Shown piece by piece: positions 1 to 11,544 of a DNA stretch of 64,000 bases; the stretch's first letter is position 1, and each line of letters begins with the position of its first letter. The translations under genes were made by a program, and so were the position numbers. Location of the stretch: the NCBI GenBank assembly GCA_026168455.1, contig CM047427.1:46416558-46480557 (forward strand), given 5' to 3'. Source of the stretch: Theocolax elegans. Taxonomy: Eukaryota > Arthropoda > Insecta > Hymenoptera > Cerocephalidae. The notes beneath the pieces are model-generated. The model was not told the DNA's origin. It worked only from the letters and a program-made list of their open reading frames with translations, and ran no database searches.

Positions 1-484
1 TGAAACTAGTGACGTCTGAAACTCCTACACATAATTTTCAAGTAGGATTGACATCGAAACTAGAAATGTCTTGGAAACTTAGCCATATTGCATCCCCCAT
101 TTTGAATTTAATTTTTTTCGTTGCAGAATCATGTTTGGAGACTTCGTTAACCCTCACACCTGAATTGAGTTATTTAAATGAAAAAAATTGAGTACTTATG
201 AAAAAAAATGTTTACGCCTCTAGGCGTTTTCCGGCCCTCTAAAGGTTAAGAAAAGAATTACACAATTGCGGTGAGAAATATTGTAGTAGATTGTAGTACT
301 TTGTCTCTACCGATCGGTTATATATAATTATCCTGCGTTTAATTATAACTCTATGTATATATGTATATCAATATAACGTTAATGATAATTAAATATTTAT
401 TTTAAAAATTAAACATTTCTAATTTACTTTTTTCCCGTATTCTGTTCCTTATCCTTTTATTTTTACTTTAAAATAATATTATTG
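1..484. other. AT-rich DNA without recognisable gene
   Basis: I see no supported gene here. The only recognisable item is a sequence at 231-249 that matches the right end of a TTAA-type MITE (separate entry). The rest is A/T-rich and has no clear open frame or repeat partner in the window. Confidence 0.6.
231..249. repeat. Remnant of a TTAA-flanked MITE end
   Basis: The sequence CCGGCCCTCTAAAGG followed by TTAA resembles the right terminus (CCCGTCCTCTAAGGG then TTAA) of the complete MITE at 20,079-20,309. No matching left end lies within the window, so the partner may be to the left of base 1 or lost. The TTAA target is typical of piggyBac-type elements. Confidence 0.45.
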
Positions 485-3053
485 AAAACTTTTATAGACA
501 TTTTTAGAAACTGTTCATTATAATCTATTCTCTTACAGAAATTACATTTATATCCTAAATATTTAAAAAAATTATCATTTATTACATTAAATTTCTAACA
601 TCAAGTTTTATGAATAGAAAGTATTTTGAAATAACACCTTCCACGAAGGTGTGAGAATACGCAAGTATAATGATAGTTGTTAACTGATAAAATTAATATT
701 TTCATTTCTTGCTTCTATCTTTTTTCTACTTAGAAAAACTTCAAATTTTCAACAACTTAAAATTTGGTATTAAAAAGTAGATAAATTGTTATTAAGAAGT
801 TGTTTGAATAGAAAGCACTGAAATGAAGCGGAATAACCGACAAGTATTTTGTACCACATTGTAAATCTAATATTTAACTTTAACTATTAAGAATAAGATC
901 AAACCATAATCACAGTATTCACAAAAAGTTACTGCAATTGAAAGTACTGAAATCAAAATAAAATCGTCAAGTATTTTGCGCTACATAATAATATATAAAT
1001 GTCTTAAATTTTATTTACCAATCTATTTTTTTGTGACATAGCAGTCTTTAGGTTATATAATCAAATAAATTTCAATGTATGTAATTAAAATAAATAAAAT
1101 AATATAACTTCATATGTAAAATTTTAGTAAAATTTATATGATAAGTGTGTAGTATTTATTTGCAATCTGTTTAATTATGTGTGCTAACGGTTTTTGAATC
1201 TAGAGTTAAAACTTCATAATGTAACTTATTTGCAACTAAAACTTATTTCGTAAACATTTCTAAGTCATTAAATGTTGTCTAATAAAAGAGTGAGATTAGT
1301 TTTTTGAATAGTAAATAACCGAAATAAAATTAAATACTTATATTTAAATTTTATTATAGAATTGATTCGATAGAAATTACATTATTTTCTATGAAGTAAA
1401 TATCTTAATAAGATATTTGGTATTCAAATAAACAGAAATCGTATCTATTGTCTAAAATAAAAAATTATTTCTACATTTCAAACTTCCATCAAGGAAGTGT
1501 CTTTTATTTATTCTTATAAACTAGGATAATACTTGCGCGACCCGTCTGCTAAGTGCTTAAGGGCAGTCAGTAATGTTATTTTCACAAATTCGCCACCCAA
1601 GAATATGCGTGTATTAATGGCGCTGACGTCAGGTGAGCTGAGTTCATATTCATCCACGCATATCCTTGGGTGGTGAAAAAAAAACGCGTGAGTGAGTAAA
1701 AAACGCATTTTATACCCTCTGCTACATAAAATTACTTACACACTTGTCTTAGTATTTATCACTTAATACATCGTGAACAAACTGTTAGATCGAGTTACGC
1801 TCATAAATTTTAAAACAATTATTAACTTTTTATGACCTGTATACAAATAATTATTTATTAAAAAAATAATTAATAAAATAAAAATTCTCTTATCACATAC
1901 ATTTCTCACAACTCGGTAATTGTTGTAACCAAATTATAAAATTCAAATGAATTACTAAATTAAGAAATAGTGCCTGAAAACACTTAGCAGACGGGTGGCG
2001 CAAATATTATCCTAGTTTATAAGAATAAATAATAGACACTTCCTTGATGGAAGTTTGAAATGTAGAAATAATTTTTTATTTTAGACAATAGATACGATTT
2101 CTGTTTATTTGAATACCAAATATCTTATTAAGATATTTACTTTATAGAAAATAATGTAATTTCTATCGAATCAATTCTATAATAAAATTTAAATATAAAT
2201 ATTTATTTTTATTTAATTTATTTACTATTCAAAAAACTAATCTCACGTCTTTTATTAGACAACATTTAATGACTTAGAAATGTTTACGAAAAAAGTTTTA
2301 GTTGCAAATAAGTTACATTATGAAGTTTTAACTCTAGATTCAAAAACCGTTAGCACACATAATTAAACAGATTGCAAATAAATACTACACACTTATCATA
2401 TAAATTTTACTAAAATTTTACATATAAAGTTATATTATTTTATTTATTTTAATTACATACATTGAAATTTATTTGATTATATAACCTTAAGACTGCTATG
2501 TCACAAAAAAATAGATTGGTAAATAAAATTTAAGACATTTATATATTATTATGTAGCGCAAAATACTTGACGATTTTATTTTGATTTCAGTACTTTCAAT
2601 TGCAGTAACTTTTTGTGAATACTGTGATTATGGTTTGATCATATTCTTAATAGTTAAAGTTAAATATTAGATTTACAATGTGGTACAAAATACTTGTCAG
2701 TTATTCCGCTTCATTTCAGTGCTTTCTATTCAAACAACTTCTTAATAACAATTTATCTACTTTTTAATACCAAATTTTAAGTTGTTGAAAATTTGAAGTT
2801 TTTCTAAGTAGAAAAAAGATAGAAGCAAGAAATGAAAATATTAATTTTATCAGTTAACAACTATCATTATACTTGCGTATTCTCACACCTTCGTGGAAGG
2901 TGTTATTTCAAAATATTTTCTATTCATAAAACTTGATGCTAGAAATTTAATGTAATAAATGATAATTTTTTTAAATACTTAGGATGAAAATGTAATTTCT
3001 GTAAGAGAATAGATTATATTAAACACTTTCTAAAAATGTATATAAAAGTTTTC
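485..3053. repeat. Very large inverted repeat (foldback-type structure)
   Basis: Two arms of about 1.07 kb (485-1555 and 1981-3053) are near-perfect reverse complements with scattered mismatches. They are separated by a spacer of about 425 bp. The outermost match is GAAAACTTTT and the innermost is the CTGCTAAGTG / CACTTAGCAG pair. The arms contain recurring internal motifs such as GAATAGAAAG and AAGTATTTTG. No open reading frame of note and no transposase is present, so this would be a non-autonomous foldback element or an inverted duplication. A transcript across it would form a long double-stranded RNA. Confidence 0.85.
1593..1673. repeat. Small inverted repeat inside the spacer of the large foldback
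   Basis: A 19-bp sequence at 1593-1611 (CCACCCAAGAATATGCGTG) is repeated in reverse complement at 1655-1673 with one mismatch, around a 43-bp loop. It sits in the unpaired spacer of the large foldback and could be a nested hairpin or the trace of a smaller element. Confidence 0.7.
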
Positions 3054-3092
3054 ACTTAATACATCGTGAACAAATTGTTAGATCGAGTTACG
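1760..3092 (+). repeat. 40-bp direct repeat, one copy in the foldback spacer and one just outside its right arm
   Basis: The sequence beginning CACTTAATACATCGTGAACA occurs at about 1760-1799 and again at about 3053-3092 with one or two mismatches. The second copy abuts the right end of the right foldback arm. This suggests the spacer and the right flank were once the same sequence, so the arms may have arisen by duplication and inversion rather than by clean insertion. Confidence 0.65.
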
Positions 3093-3093
3093 T

Positions 3094-3600
3094 TAATAAA
3101 AACTTGTAATGTAGTAACTAAATAATCACAGCTTGGGATTTCCTATATGGCAAGGCAGAAAGCTTTTCATTAAGATTATTAACCAACACATCAAAAAATC
3201 ATTCTTTTTATCCTGATTTTTTTCAAGAAAGTTACTATAAAAATAATTTTAGCCACATGGGTAAAAAATTGACTGAATTTTTCGATTGACTTGTTTACAT
3301 ACATAGTACGTACAAGCATATATACATTTTCAAAAACAATTAGAAGGTAAACAAAACTTTTTTTGTGATAATTATATATACTATATAAAGGATAATAATA
3401 GATACAGTTTGTTATAATACTCTGAAGAGTGTAATGATAATAGTTCTCACTAATTAGGTAATTCTACTTTCTCTTTTTACATTGTCAAATAACTGTTAAC
3501 TTCTTTAAAATGTTTACTTACCTTAGTTGAATTTTTTTTGTGTCTTCATAAAAAGATAACTATTTATTATTTTTTTCAGAAATATTTGACTATTGGAGAT
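3094..3600. repeat. Diverged copy of blocks found again at 16.3-16.5 and 17.2-17.35 kb
   Basis: Bases about 3100-3240 match 17,221-17,353 (shared AATCACAGCTTGGGATTTCC and following bases). Bases about 3440-3600 match about 16,320-16,475, including a pyrimidine-rich stretch ending in TTTTTTTCAG, which resembles a splice acceptor. The block ends exactly at the gypsy-1 5' LTR. The sister copy at 16,470 reads straight on into ATTAATGTTTT, so it preserves the empty insertion site. Confidence 0.7.
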
Positions 3601-4317
3601 TGTGACGAGTGACGATAGCGCGAGCCACTCGTCATGGTTCTACGTCGCGAGGCCCGTATGGCCGTCGGGTAAGACCGCGCGGAATACGGAAGGGAGGGGA
3701 ACGAGAGAGAATAGGTGAGAAATATTCTCACGTGAGCCGCCGAGCTGGAAGGTCCGCCGACGACTACGTAGCACTACATTCGAGACGCGAGGAGGTTCAC
3801 CGGTACTAGTACAAGGTTAGAGCTTTTTCCCTCCCGACGAGGATAACGTGCTCGGGTAATTCTCGCGGACTCTCTTCGCGCCGCGATCCCGCGTCCGGAT
3901 TATGATCCCCCGCGATTGCGCCCGGGCCGCCCGAACGATTGTAGTATTTCGCGCGTTCGCGATCTAGCTATTGTATTATACTACAGATCAATGAATAAAT
4001 TTGACTTCTATTTTATCTTCTGGTTCATATCATTTTGACGTCCCGTATTCACCCAGGAATCCCGATCCTTAGTTGTATGAGCAGACGAGCCCGCGGTACT
4101 CGTCTGTCAATCCTAAATTCGTACTTCCGGAAGTGGGCTCACTCTGGAGCCCATATCAACGTACACGGTAGCTGTTGAGATATCGATGAGCCGTTGACGG
4201 AGTGCACGAGAGGCCCGATCGTGCGCGAAGGTAAGTTCGTCACGCGCGATCTCGGGGTTACCCCTACTCACGCTATCTCCGTGCATTATTCGATAAAACC
4301 CGACATGCACCGTTACA
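3601..4317 (+). repeat. Gypsy-1 5' LTR
   Basis: This LTR starts TGTGACG and ends GTTACA, with an AATAAA at about 3989 that could serve as polyadenylation signal. Compared with the 3' LTR it lacks about 23 bp near 3750. It is directly followed by the primer-binding site and preceded by the AGAT target duplication. Confidence 0.92.
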
Positions 4318-4332
4318 TGGCGCCCAACTAGT
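4318..4332 (+). promoter_or_regulatory. Gypsy-1 primer-binding site
   Basis: TGGCGCCCAACTAGT follows the last base of the 5' LTR with no gap. The opening TGG is the complement of a tRNA CCA end. Gypsy-2 has TGGCGCCCAATACG at the same place, so TGGCGCCCAA is shared. I do not assign the primer tRNA. Confidence 0.75.
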
Positions 4333-4789
4333 TAGCACTGGGCATACGGGATTATAGAAGAAAATTTGGTATTTTCTTTCTAACCGGGTACCTCACTAAA
4401 CGAAAAATTAAATATATCGAGTAGTGAAAACGTCAAGGCCAACGTACTTCGCGAAGAGAGTATCGAGCGCGCGTGCGTTTTGTAAACAAAGCGAGTTGTT
4501 TACATCGGCGCGAGACTGGAGATTCGTTATTCCCAGTCTTACTATTTTTGTATAGTAAGTGCGAGAGAGAGATAAGTAAAATTTGTTTTTACTTTCTCGC
4601 ACGGATAAATACGCATGTTCGTACTTTATCAATATTGGTTCTGTATTGGACACCTTTTCAAGACAATTTAGAATCAACAGTTCTTTAATTATTTATTGAT
4701 TTTCTTAAAATAACACTCCGCTCTAACACTTACTACACTATCTTGTATAGCGAACAAGATAGTAAATTCGGTTCAGTGTGTGCGTTATA
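4333..4789 (+). other. Gypsy-1 untranslated leader, first segment
   Basis: This stretch lies between the primer site and the mariner insertion and has no supported gene. The leader continues at 7506-7758 and 8172-8752 once the inserted elements are removed. Confidence 0.6.
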
Positions 4790-5319
4790 TACAGGATGTC
4801 CCAAAAGTGTAGACACACCTGAATATCTCGGAAAATAAGGGTGCTAGGAAAAAAACTTTCAATATAAAAGCTTTAGGAAATCAAACGATGCATCTGATGG
4901 TGACCTTCAATTTGACCTTAAGCTTGACCTTCAAGATTATTTGAAGGTCAAAGAGATTTTTTTAAATGGGAACCCCTATTTTTGACACCGGATTCAGAAA
5001 GAGCGAAAAGTTTTACGTCCAAAGCGATGGTTTTCAATTTGTTAGAATGACCTTCAAAAGGTAAAATGAAGGTTAAATATTGAAAAATCGTAAACAAGCT
5101 ATTTTCTTTGAACTTTTTCGGATTTGTGGGCGAATAAATGTCAGAGTGGATTTTGGGATTAACAACCTTGAGTATCTCGACCTTGGAGTTGATTTTCAAG
5201 GTCATTCAAAGGTCAAAGTAAATGTTTTATGGACAGCCTTATTTCTGACACCGGATTCAAAGAGAACGGAAAACGTAATGCCAGATGAGATGGAATGCTT
5301 AAGTAAAAAAGTAAAACTA

Positions 5320-5400
5320 AAAAATTTGCAAAATTCAAAAATTTGCAAAAATGAAAAATTTGCAAAATTGAAAAATTTGCAAAAATGAAAAATTTGCAAC
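5320..5400 (+). repeat. Short tandem repeat inside the mariner
   Basis: About five imperfect copies of a 17-18-bp unit of the form AAAAATTTGCAAAATTG run in tandem. Open frames across it on either strand are low-complexity by-products and not genes. Confidence 0.8.
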
Positions 5401-6077
5401 AATGCAAGACAGGCTGGTGTCCTGCCGGTGAAGGCAAGACAGTCTGATCCAACCGGGTAAAATAAGCCCTGGATTTGGGTTTAGCAAGTCAAAATACACA
5501 AAAACCACGTAAACTCATAAAAAACTGTTTTACTCCGAATCTTACCATTTTAATATGGATTTTATTCACCTTTTTCACGGTTTTTTATAACTTTAAAAAA
5601 TTTTTGGGGATGCCTGAGTAAAAGCTACATTGGATTCGGATTCAGCACGTCAAATACATAAGAATACATAGGTCTCGTTCCCAGAATAGACCACTTTTTT
5701 GAATGCTAGTGTCATTATTATAATAAGAGTATAACTAATAAGATTTCGTCAGTTTTAAGGAATAGATAAACACGACTAATTCTAGCAAATTTATAAAAAA
5801 AAATAGCAAGATTGCAAATTTGAGAAAATGTTTAAATATGCAATAATGTGCAGATATTCAAACATTTAAGAGTTACACCGGGGGTACCCAGTTAAAATTC
5901 TGAGCCCATATTCGTGTACAACAACCCCGAAAACCTCGTGGGTAGTGTTTTCAGTGACTCTGAAAATTTCAACGAACAAGTTTGAATTTGGTCTATTAAA
6001 GCATTCATTCTGTTTTCAATTATTAGTTTTGTTTTACAATTCTCAACTTATTCTTCATTTCTTTGATTAATTTGAAT
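5401..6077 (+). other. Mariner 5' untranslated region
   Basis: This is the interval between the left inverted repeat plus tandem repeat and the transposase start. I see no additional gene in it. Confidence 0.55.
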
Positions 6078-7204
6078 ATGAATCGCCTTTCAGAACGTGA
6101 ACGAATAACCATTCTCATGATGAGAGGATGGGGTAACATGGTCAGGTCATATCGTCGAGTTGCGGCTTTATTTAATGCAGAATACCGTTTACCGTTGCAA
6201 CCAGGAATTTCACAAAAAACAGTTGGAAAAACTATTTCTCGTTTTGAGCAAACTGGTAGTGTCAAAGATTGCCCCAAAAGTGGGAGGCCTAAGATTGCGA
6301 CTGATGAAGAAACTTCTTTGAATGTGGCATTATCATTCATTGAAAATCCTGGAACCTCTATCAGGCAAGTATCTCGGGAAACAAATGTTTGTAGGACTTC
6401 CGTTCATAGAATTATGAAACTGCTGAAATTTCATCCATATAAAATCAAATTGGTACAAGAATTAAATGAGGATGATTTTGATCGAAGACTGGAATTTGCC
6501 GAATTAATGATGAACCGTATAGATGCGCGGCAAAATTTTTTAAACGAAATAGTATTTTCCGATGAATGTACTTCTCAGTTAGATGGCAACGTTAATCGTC
6601 ACAATTGTAGGTTCTGGGCATTAGAGAATCCACACTGGTTTTGGAATCACATACACAACATCCATAAAAACTAAATGTTTGGGCAGGTATCATAAACAAT
6701 AGCATAGTAGGGCCGTTTTTTATAGAAGGTAATTTGACAGGAAAAAAGTATCTAAACATGTTAAGGAATGAAATCGTACCTGCGGTTAATGAGATGGTCG
6801 GTGACAATTTTAACACCACTTACTTTCAACAAGATGGGGCGGCCCCTCATTATGCAATAAACGTGCCTAATTATTTAGATGAAACATTTCCAGGACGAGT
6901 AATTGGGCGTAGAGGAACTATTGAGTGGCCACCTCGTTCCCCTGACATGTCGCCACTAGATTATTTTTTATGGAACTACGTCAAAAACAAAGTGTATGCT
7001 ACTAAACCTGCAAACTTGGAGGAATTACGACAACGTATTATTGACACGATACAGGCAATCCCAAATGAAATGATTCAAAGAGCAGTTTCATCATTTTCAT
7101 CAACTCCAAGGTCGAGATACTCAAGGTTGTTAATCCCAAAATCTACTCTGACATTTATTCGCCCACAAATCCGAAAAAGTTCAAAGAAAATAGCTTGTTT
7201 ATGA
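6078..7204 (+). pseudogene. DD41D Tc1/mariner transposase, one frameshift
   Basis: The frame starts at the ATG at 6078, reads to about 6665, and continues in another frame to 7204, so a single-base lesion near 6660-6670 splits it. The N-terminal third has a helix-turn-helix DNA-binding region with the linker SGRPK. The catalytic triad is visible: D in VFSDE, D in FQQDG, and D in SPLDYFLW. I count 41 residues between the second and third aspartates, which places it in the DD41D (rosa-like) group. The C-terminal 30 or so codons lie within the right terminal inverted repeat. The protein would cut and paste the element at TA sites; this copy is probably dead because of the frameshift. Confidence 0.85.
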
Positions 7205-7758
7205 TTTTTCAATATTTAACCTTCATTTTACCTTTTGAAGGTCATTCTAACAAATTGAAAACCATCGCTTTGGACGTAAAATTTTTCGCTCTTTCTGAAT
7301 CCGGTGTCAAAAATAGGGGTTCCCATTTAAAAAAATCTCTTTGACCTTCAAAAAACCTTGAAGGTCAAGCTTAAGGTCAAATTGAAGGTCACCATCAGAT
7401 GCATCGTTTGATTTCCTAAAGCTTTTATATTGAAAGTTTTTTTCCTAGCACCCTTATTTTCCGAGATATTCAGGTGTGTCTACACTTTTGGGACACCCTG
7501 TATACAGTTATATTAGCGTTATATTTATATTACATATGTCTTTGTAGTCGATTGTTGTTACGTATTTATATAACAACCAAACCATTACTTTTCGGGAACT
7601 CTCCATTCAGTTATTGTTTTCTTTAGTGATTATTCGATATTACCTTTCTTTTTTTTTGAACATTTAATTGTGTAGTTACCATAAATTAATTAAAGGTAAT
7701 TACGAATAAGCAATTATATGTATGTACAGACGTATATATATATAAATAAAAATAATTA

Positions 7759-8171
7759 TAGTAAAAGTGTCCTTTATTGATCATCACGAACCAATGGTGT
7801 TAACAGGTGTTAAGTTAAGTTACATATATGCCGACGTTTCGGACGTTTTTTCACCGTCCCTTTTCAAGGCTACAAAATTAGTAATTTACAATATATATAT
7901 ATAGATTAATACAAGTAGTGAAACATTTAAATCGATGTCACAAAACAAGTTTTTAAGTTTTGTTTGAATTTGGTGAGTTATGAATTGTTTTGTGACATCG
8001 ATTTAAATGTTTCACTACTTGTATTAATCTATATATATTGTAAATTACTAATTTTGTAGCCTTGAAAAGGGACGGTGAAAAAACGTCCGAAACGTCTGCA
8101 TATATGTAACTTAACTTAACATCTGTTAACACCATTGGTTCGTGATGATCAATAAAGGACAATTTTACTAA
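7759..8171. mobile_element. Foldback/MITE-like element with hammerhead-like motif
   Basis: Arms at about 7759-7947 and 7987-8171 are near-perfect reverse complements with a loop of about 40 bp. Each arm carries a short helix (GGACG / CGTCC) immediately before GAAACGTC, the layout of stem II and the GAAA box of a hammerhead ribozyme, although the preceding box (CTTGAAAA) departs from CUGANGA. No transposase is present. It is inserted in the gypsy-1 leader. Confidence 0.75.
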
Positions 8172-8752
8172 AGATTACTTGGACGAACGATAGATTCATT
8201 TAAACAAAAATAATTATACATTTATTTAAAATTAACGCCATTCCGCTCACGTTTGAAAAACGGATATCGCGTATTTAAATTATTATTTTCTTTTCTATTA
8301 TCATTTCTATAAAAATTTACGTATATAAATCGAATAACCTATGTTCCTCATAATTTTGAATTTTATAAATTAATTTGCAATTAAACATTTTACAAAATAA
8401 TCTTGATTTTTTTTTGTTATAATGAATTGTTAATTTTTACTTTATTTTTGTTGTACAAATAAAAAGTAACAACCCTGGTTCCCGTTCAGTACAAACGTTT
8501 TTTTCACTTAGATAGTTCGCCGTAGCTATTATTTAATTAGCGCAAATATTTTTGAAAATAAACAATAATATATTTTCCCTTTCTTTCCTCATATATATAA
8601 TAAGATATTTATATTTTGACGGTCCTTTTCGATTACGAACTATCTAGTAACGGAACTATACCAGCGTATTCGCTCTTTAGAATTTATTAATATATATTTT
8701 TGCTTCTTGCGAACACACACACTGACCGACAAATTTGTACACGCACATCATC
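8172..8752 (+). other. Gypsy-1 leader, last segment
   Basis: A/T-rich untranslated sequence between the foldback element and the gag start codon. No gene seen. Confidence 0.55.
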
Positions 8753-9365
8753 ATGTCTGGTCACCGAGAAATCGAAGAATGACTCATGTACCTATACAAC
8801 GATACTAGGACAGACATGATGACTAGCTTGGAGCTAGTCACATCGGGTAGCCGCATCGAGCAGTGCGCCCGATTTCATCGATGGCTCAAAGGCGACTACG
8901 TCCCGGCGGACTTCCAGCCTACAGAGGCGGAAGACGAGAATGAAGTATATACACATCGCGTGTATTTGAGACAAGATTTGATCGAGCAAACTTGTCAAGA
9001 ACGGTTCAGTTCGACTATACTGGGACAGGATTACGATCCCAATATAACACACCCGCTTAGCATCTTATTAGATGAAGCCGGTAGGGACCACGATTACATA
9101 ATACCACAAACTGGCACTAACGGCAGTGCCAACAACCAGAGAAACCCCTCGCCAACGCACTCGGTCAACCGAAATACGAGGTCGGCGACCGACAGCGAAA
9201 CCGAATCGCCGAATATCGGATCACGAAACGACGGCCAGACGGGCGAGACCATGTCACTGGACGGTCTCGAAGGCGAACGGTTTAACTACCAGTAAGCTTT
9301 ATATTGTAGATTAGGTATTGTATCGATAATTGATGAACACACTGTATTGTTTACATTACATTGCA

Positions 9366-9396
9366 ACGTTTCGATGGAATTCTCCATCCTCTTCAG
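9366..9396 (-). ncRNA. Hammerhead ribozyme-like core (left arm, minus strand)
   Basis: Read on the minus strand: CTGAAGA (complement of 9390-9396), a stem formed by GATGGA and TCCATC, then GAAAC (complement of 9368-9372). CUGANGA and GAAA are the two invariant boxes of hammerhead ribozymes. A very short stem III would be required, as in Penelope-like hammerheads. Activity is not shown. Confidence 0.4.
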
Positions 9397-9916
9397 GCAT
9401 TACTACACGTCAATATTCATTAAAAATTATAAAAGATCTTTCGTAGTATCTCTGAATCGTTGCACTCTCCTTTATGTGATTTACACATTATTATAAAAAT
9501 AGAAATCAATAAAATAAAATAAATAAATAAATAAACAATAAATAAATAAATAAATAAATAATTGGAACAAAACACAACGTAGTTAACACAAGGAAAAAGC
9601 AAAAGCAGTCAGGTAAACACGAATGAAAACATGACAGACGGTTATTATACCATAATATATACATATAATAACCGTCTGTCATGTTTTCATTCGTGTTTAC
9701 CTAACTGCTTTTGCTTTTTCTTTGTGTTAACTACGTTGTGTTTTGTTCCAATTATTTATTTATTTAATTATTTATTGTTTATTTATTTATTTATTTTATT
9801 TTATTGATTTCTATTTTTATAATAATGTGTAAATCACATAAAGGAGAGTGCAACGATTCAGAGATACTACGAAAGATCTTTTATAATTTTTAATGAATAT
9901 TGACGTGTAGTAATGC

Positions 9917-9949
9917 CTGAAGAGGATGGAGAATTTCCATCGAAACGTT
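9917..9949 (+). ncRNA. Hammerhead ribozyme-like core (right arm, plus strand)
   Basis: CTGAAGA at 9917-9923, helix GATGGA (9925-9930) with TCCATC (9936-9941), then GAAACGTT at 9942-9949. The layout matches the hammerhead core. It is the mirror copy of the motif in the left arm. Whether stems I and III form is uncertain. Confidence 0.4.
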
Positions 9950-11544
9950 GCAATGTAATGTAAACAATACAGTGTGTTCATCAATTATCGATACAATACC
10001 TAATCTACAATTTCAACTGCGTGGACGACATTAATATAACTAAAGAAAGTAAGCTTTATAAATTATTTGCAAAGCTTACATGAGCAAATTAAAACTCTGT
10101 CAACTCAGATAGCTGAGGTACGGAGTAGCTCACTAAATAACAGACAAGGCATCGCGTCGAGCACTCGCATTGATAATGCAACAGAGAGTGCACATATTGG
10201 ACCCGACCTAGGGGCCCAACACCAAGATAGACACCCGAGGCAGCAAGTGAATATCCAAGATACATTCACATGCAATTATTACGACCAGAGTAGACAGATT
10301 TTGTCAAAACATGCGAACTTAGGTCACTCTCGAAGTCAAGCCTCACCGTTGCGTGAATCGTGGGATCACACGCAACAACCCTGCAACAACCATACCCGAT
10401 CTGCACAAAATGCAACTAGACTGCAGCGTTCACACTGCGCCAGTTGCACCTGTGGTTCGATACCACCCTTTGGAAATATCGGCAACGCCTGGGAGGGGGG
10501 GAACCTCTCCAGCGGCACATATAGAGCAAATATGCACCACTCGCAGAGCAACGGTGGATCGACAAATACACGGGATATCGGCAATATAGTTCGACGATGG
10601 AATGTGCGATTCACCGGCGAACCAGATGATAGCATTGATCTATTCATCACAAGGGTAGAAGAATGCAGGACATTAGCAAGGCTTTAAGACGAGGAATTAA
10701 TACCCGCACTAGCCGAACTAATGACCGGTGTCGCGTCCACGTGGTACCGCGATTTTAAAGACCAGTGGACGACGTGGCAGGAGTTTTGCCACGAGGCTAG
10801 AGATTGGTACGGCATGGACCGTCGTTACCAACAAAGACTAGCGAGCGATGCGAACCGACGAACCCAAGGGAAAGGCGAACCCGTGCGCAATTATATAACG
10901 TGCTTAGGTTCGATGTTACGAAAACAACAGCCAATCCCGAGCGTAAGTCAACAACTTGACTTACTACATCGAAACATGCTGCCCGAGTTACAGCGTATGA
11001 TAGAACGTAACTCATGCCGAAGCATCCGAGACTTGCTCGAAAAGGCACGCGACGCCGAGCTAACGCTGGAGGCCGAGATATCATACCAACCTCCGCCGCC
11101 TCCAGAGAAGATGTTACACCCTGACCTAGGATTCAAACCAAGGACAGGGAAACCAAGTCAAGATCCTCCTAGTCGACCTAAAGTGGCTGCGACCGAAACA
11201 ACCACTAAAAAGACCGACTGTTCGTTAGTCAAACTAATGGCTGAGATGCTCAAGGAGATCCGCTCCTTGAAAACGAGTTCAACGGAGCGACTAAACTCCC
11301 GACAGGGTAGCGGGAAGAGTTACGCTCCCGTTCAACAAAAGCCGAACGACTCTCGTTCGACTAAGGGAGGCAGTCCCGCTCTGAGTAAGCAAGGCTCGGG
11401 ACAGACTAATATGAGTAAGAGAGTGGACGACGGACGAAAGTCTCCCCCGAGTAAGAAGAAAGACTTCGGTAGAGAGAATGTCCCGAAGGAGGTATACTGT
11501 TTCGGATGCGGCATGCCACGTTATTTCCGATATAACTGTCCGAA

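Larger units (their letters stand above)
4790..7505 (+). mobile_element. Tc1/mariner-type element, DD41D, with ~400-bp terminal inverted repeats
   Basis: The ends read TACAGGATGTCCCAAAAGTG and, in reverse complement, TATACAGGGTGTCCCAAAAG, consistent with insertion at a TA. Inverted repeats of about 404 bp run from 4790 to 5193 and from 7099 to 7505. The right repeat contains the 3' end of the transposase reading frame. One transposase pseudogene lies between. The element sits in the gypsy-1 leader and so is younger than gypsy-1. Confidence 0.9.
9304..10060. mobile_element. Foldback element inserted in gypsy-1 gag, with hammerhead-like cores
   Basis: The arms run from about 9303 inward and from 10,011 inward and are reverse complements of one another, meeting near 9650 around TATATACATATAATA. 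A 13-bp direct repeat, AGTAAGCTTTATA, occurs at 9291-9303 and 10,048-10,060. It marks the likely target duplication, although 36 unpaired bases lie between the right arm and the second copy. Each arm holds the sequence CTGAAGA, a 6-bp helix GATGGA/TCCATC, and GAAACGTT, which fits the conserved core of hammerhead ribozymes. The arms also contain an AAAT/ATTT tetranucleotide run. No protein is encoded. Confidence 0.8.

Noticed and set aside
485..3053. CRISPR-like or tandem array from recurring motifs
   Set aside because: The motifs are irregularly spaced in a eukaryotic inverted repeat; no regular repeat-spacer pattern.
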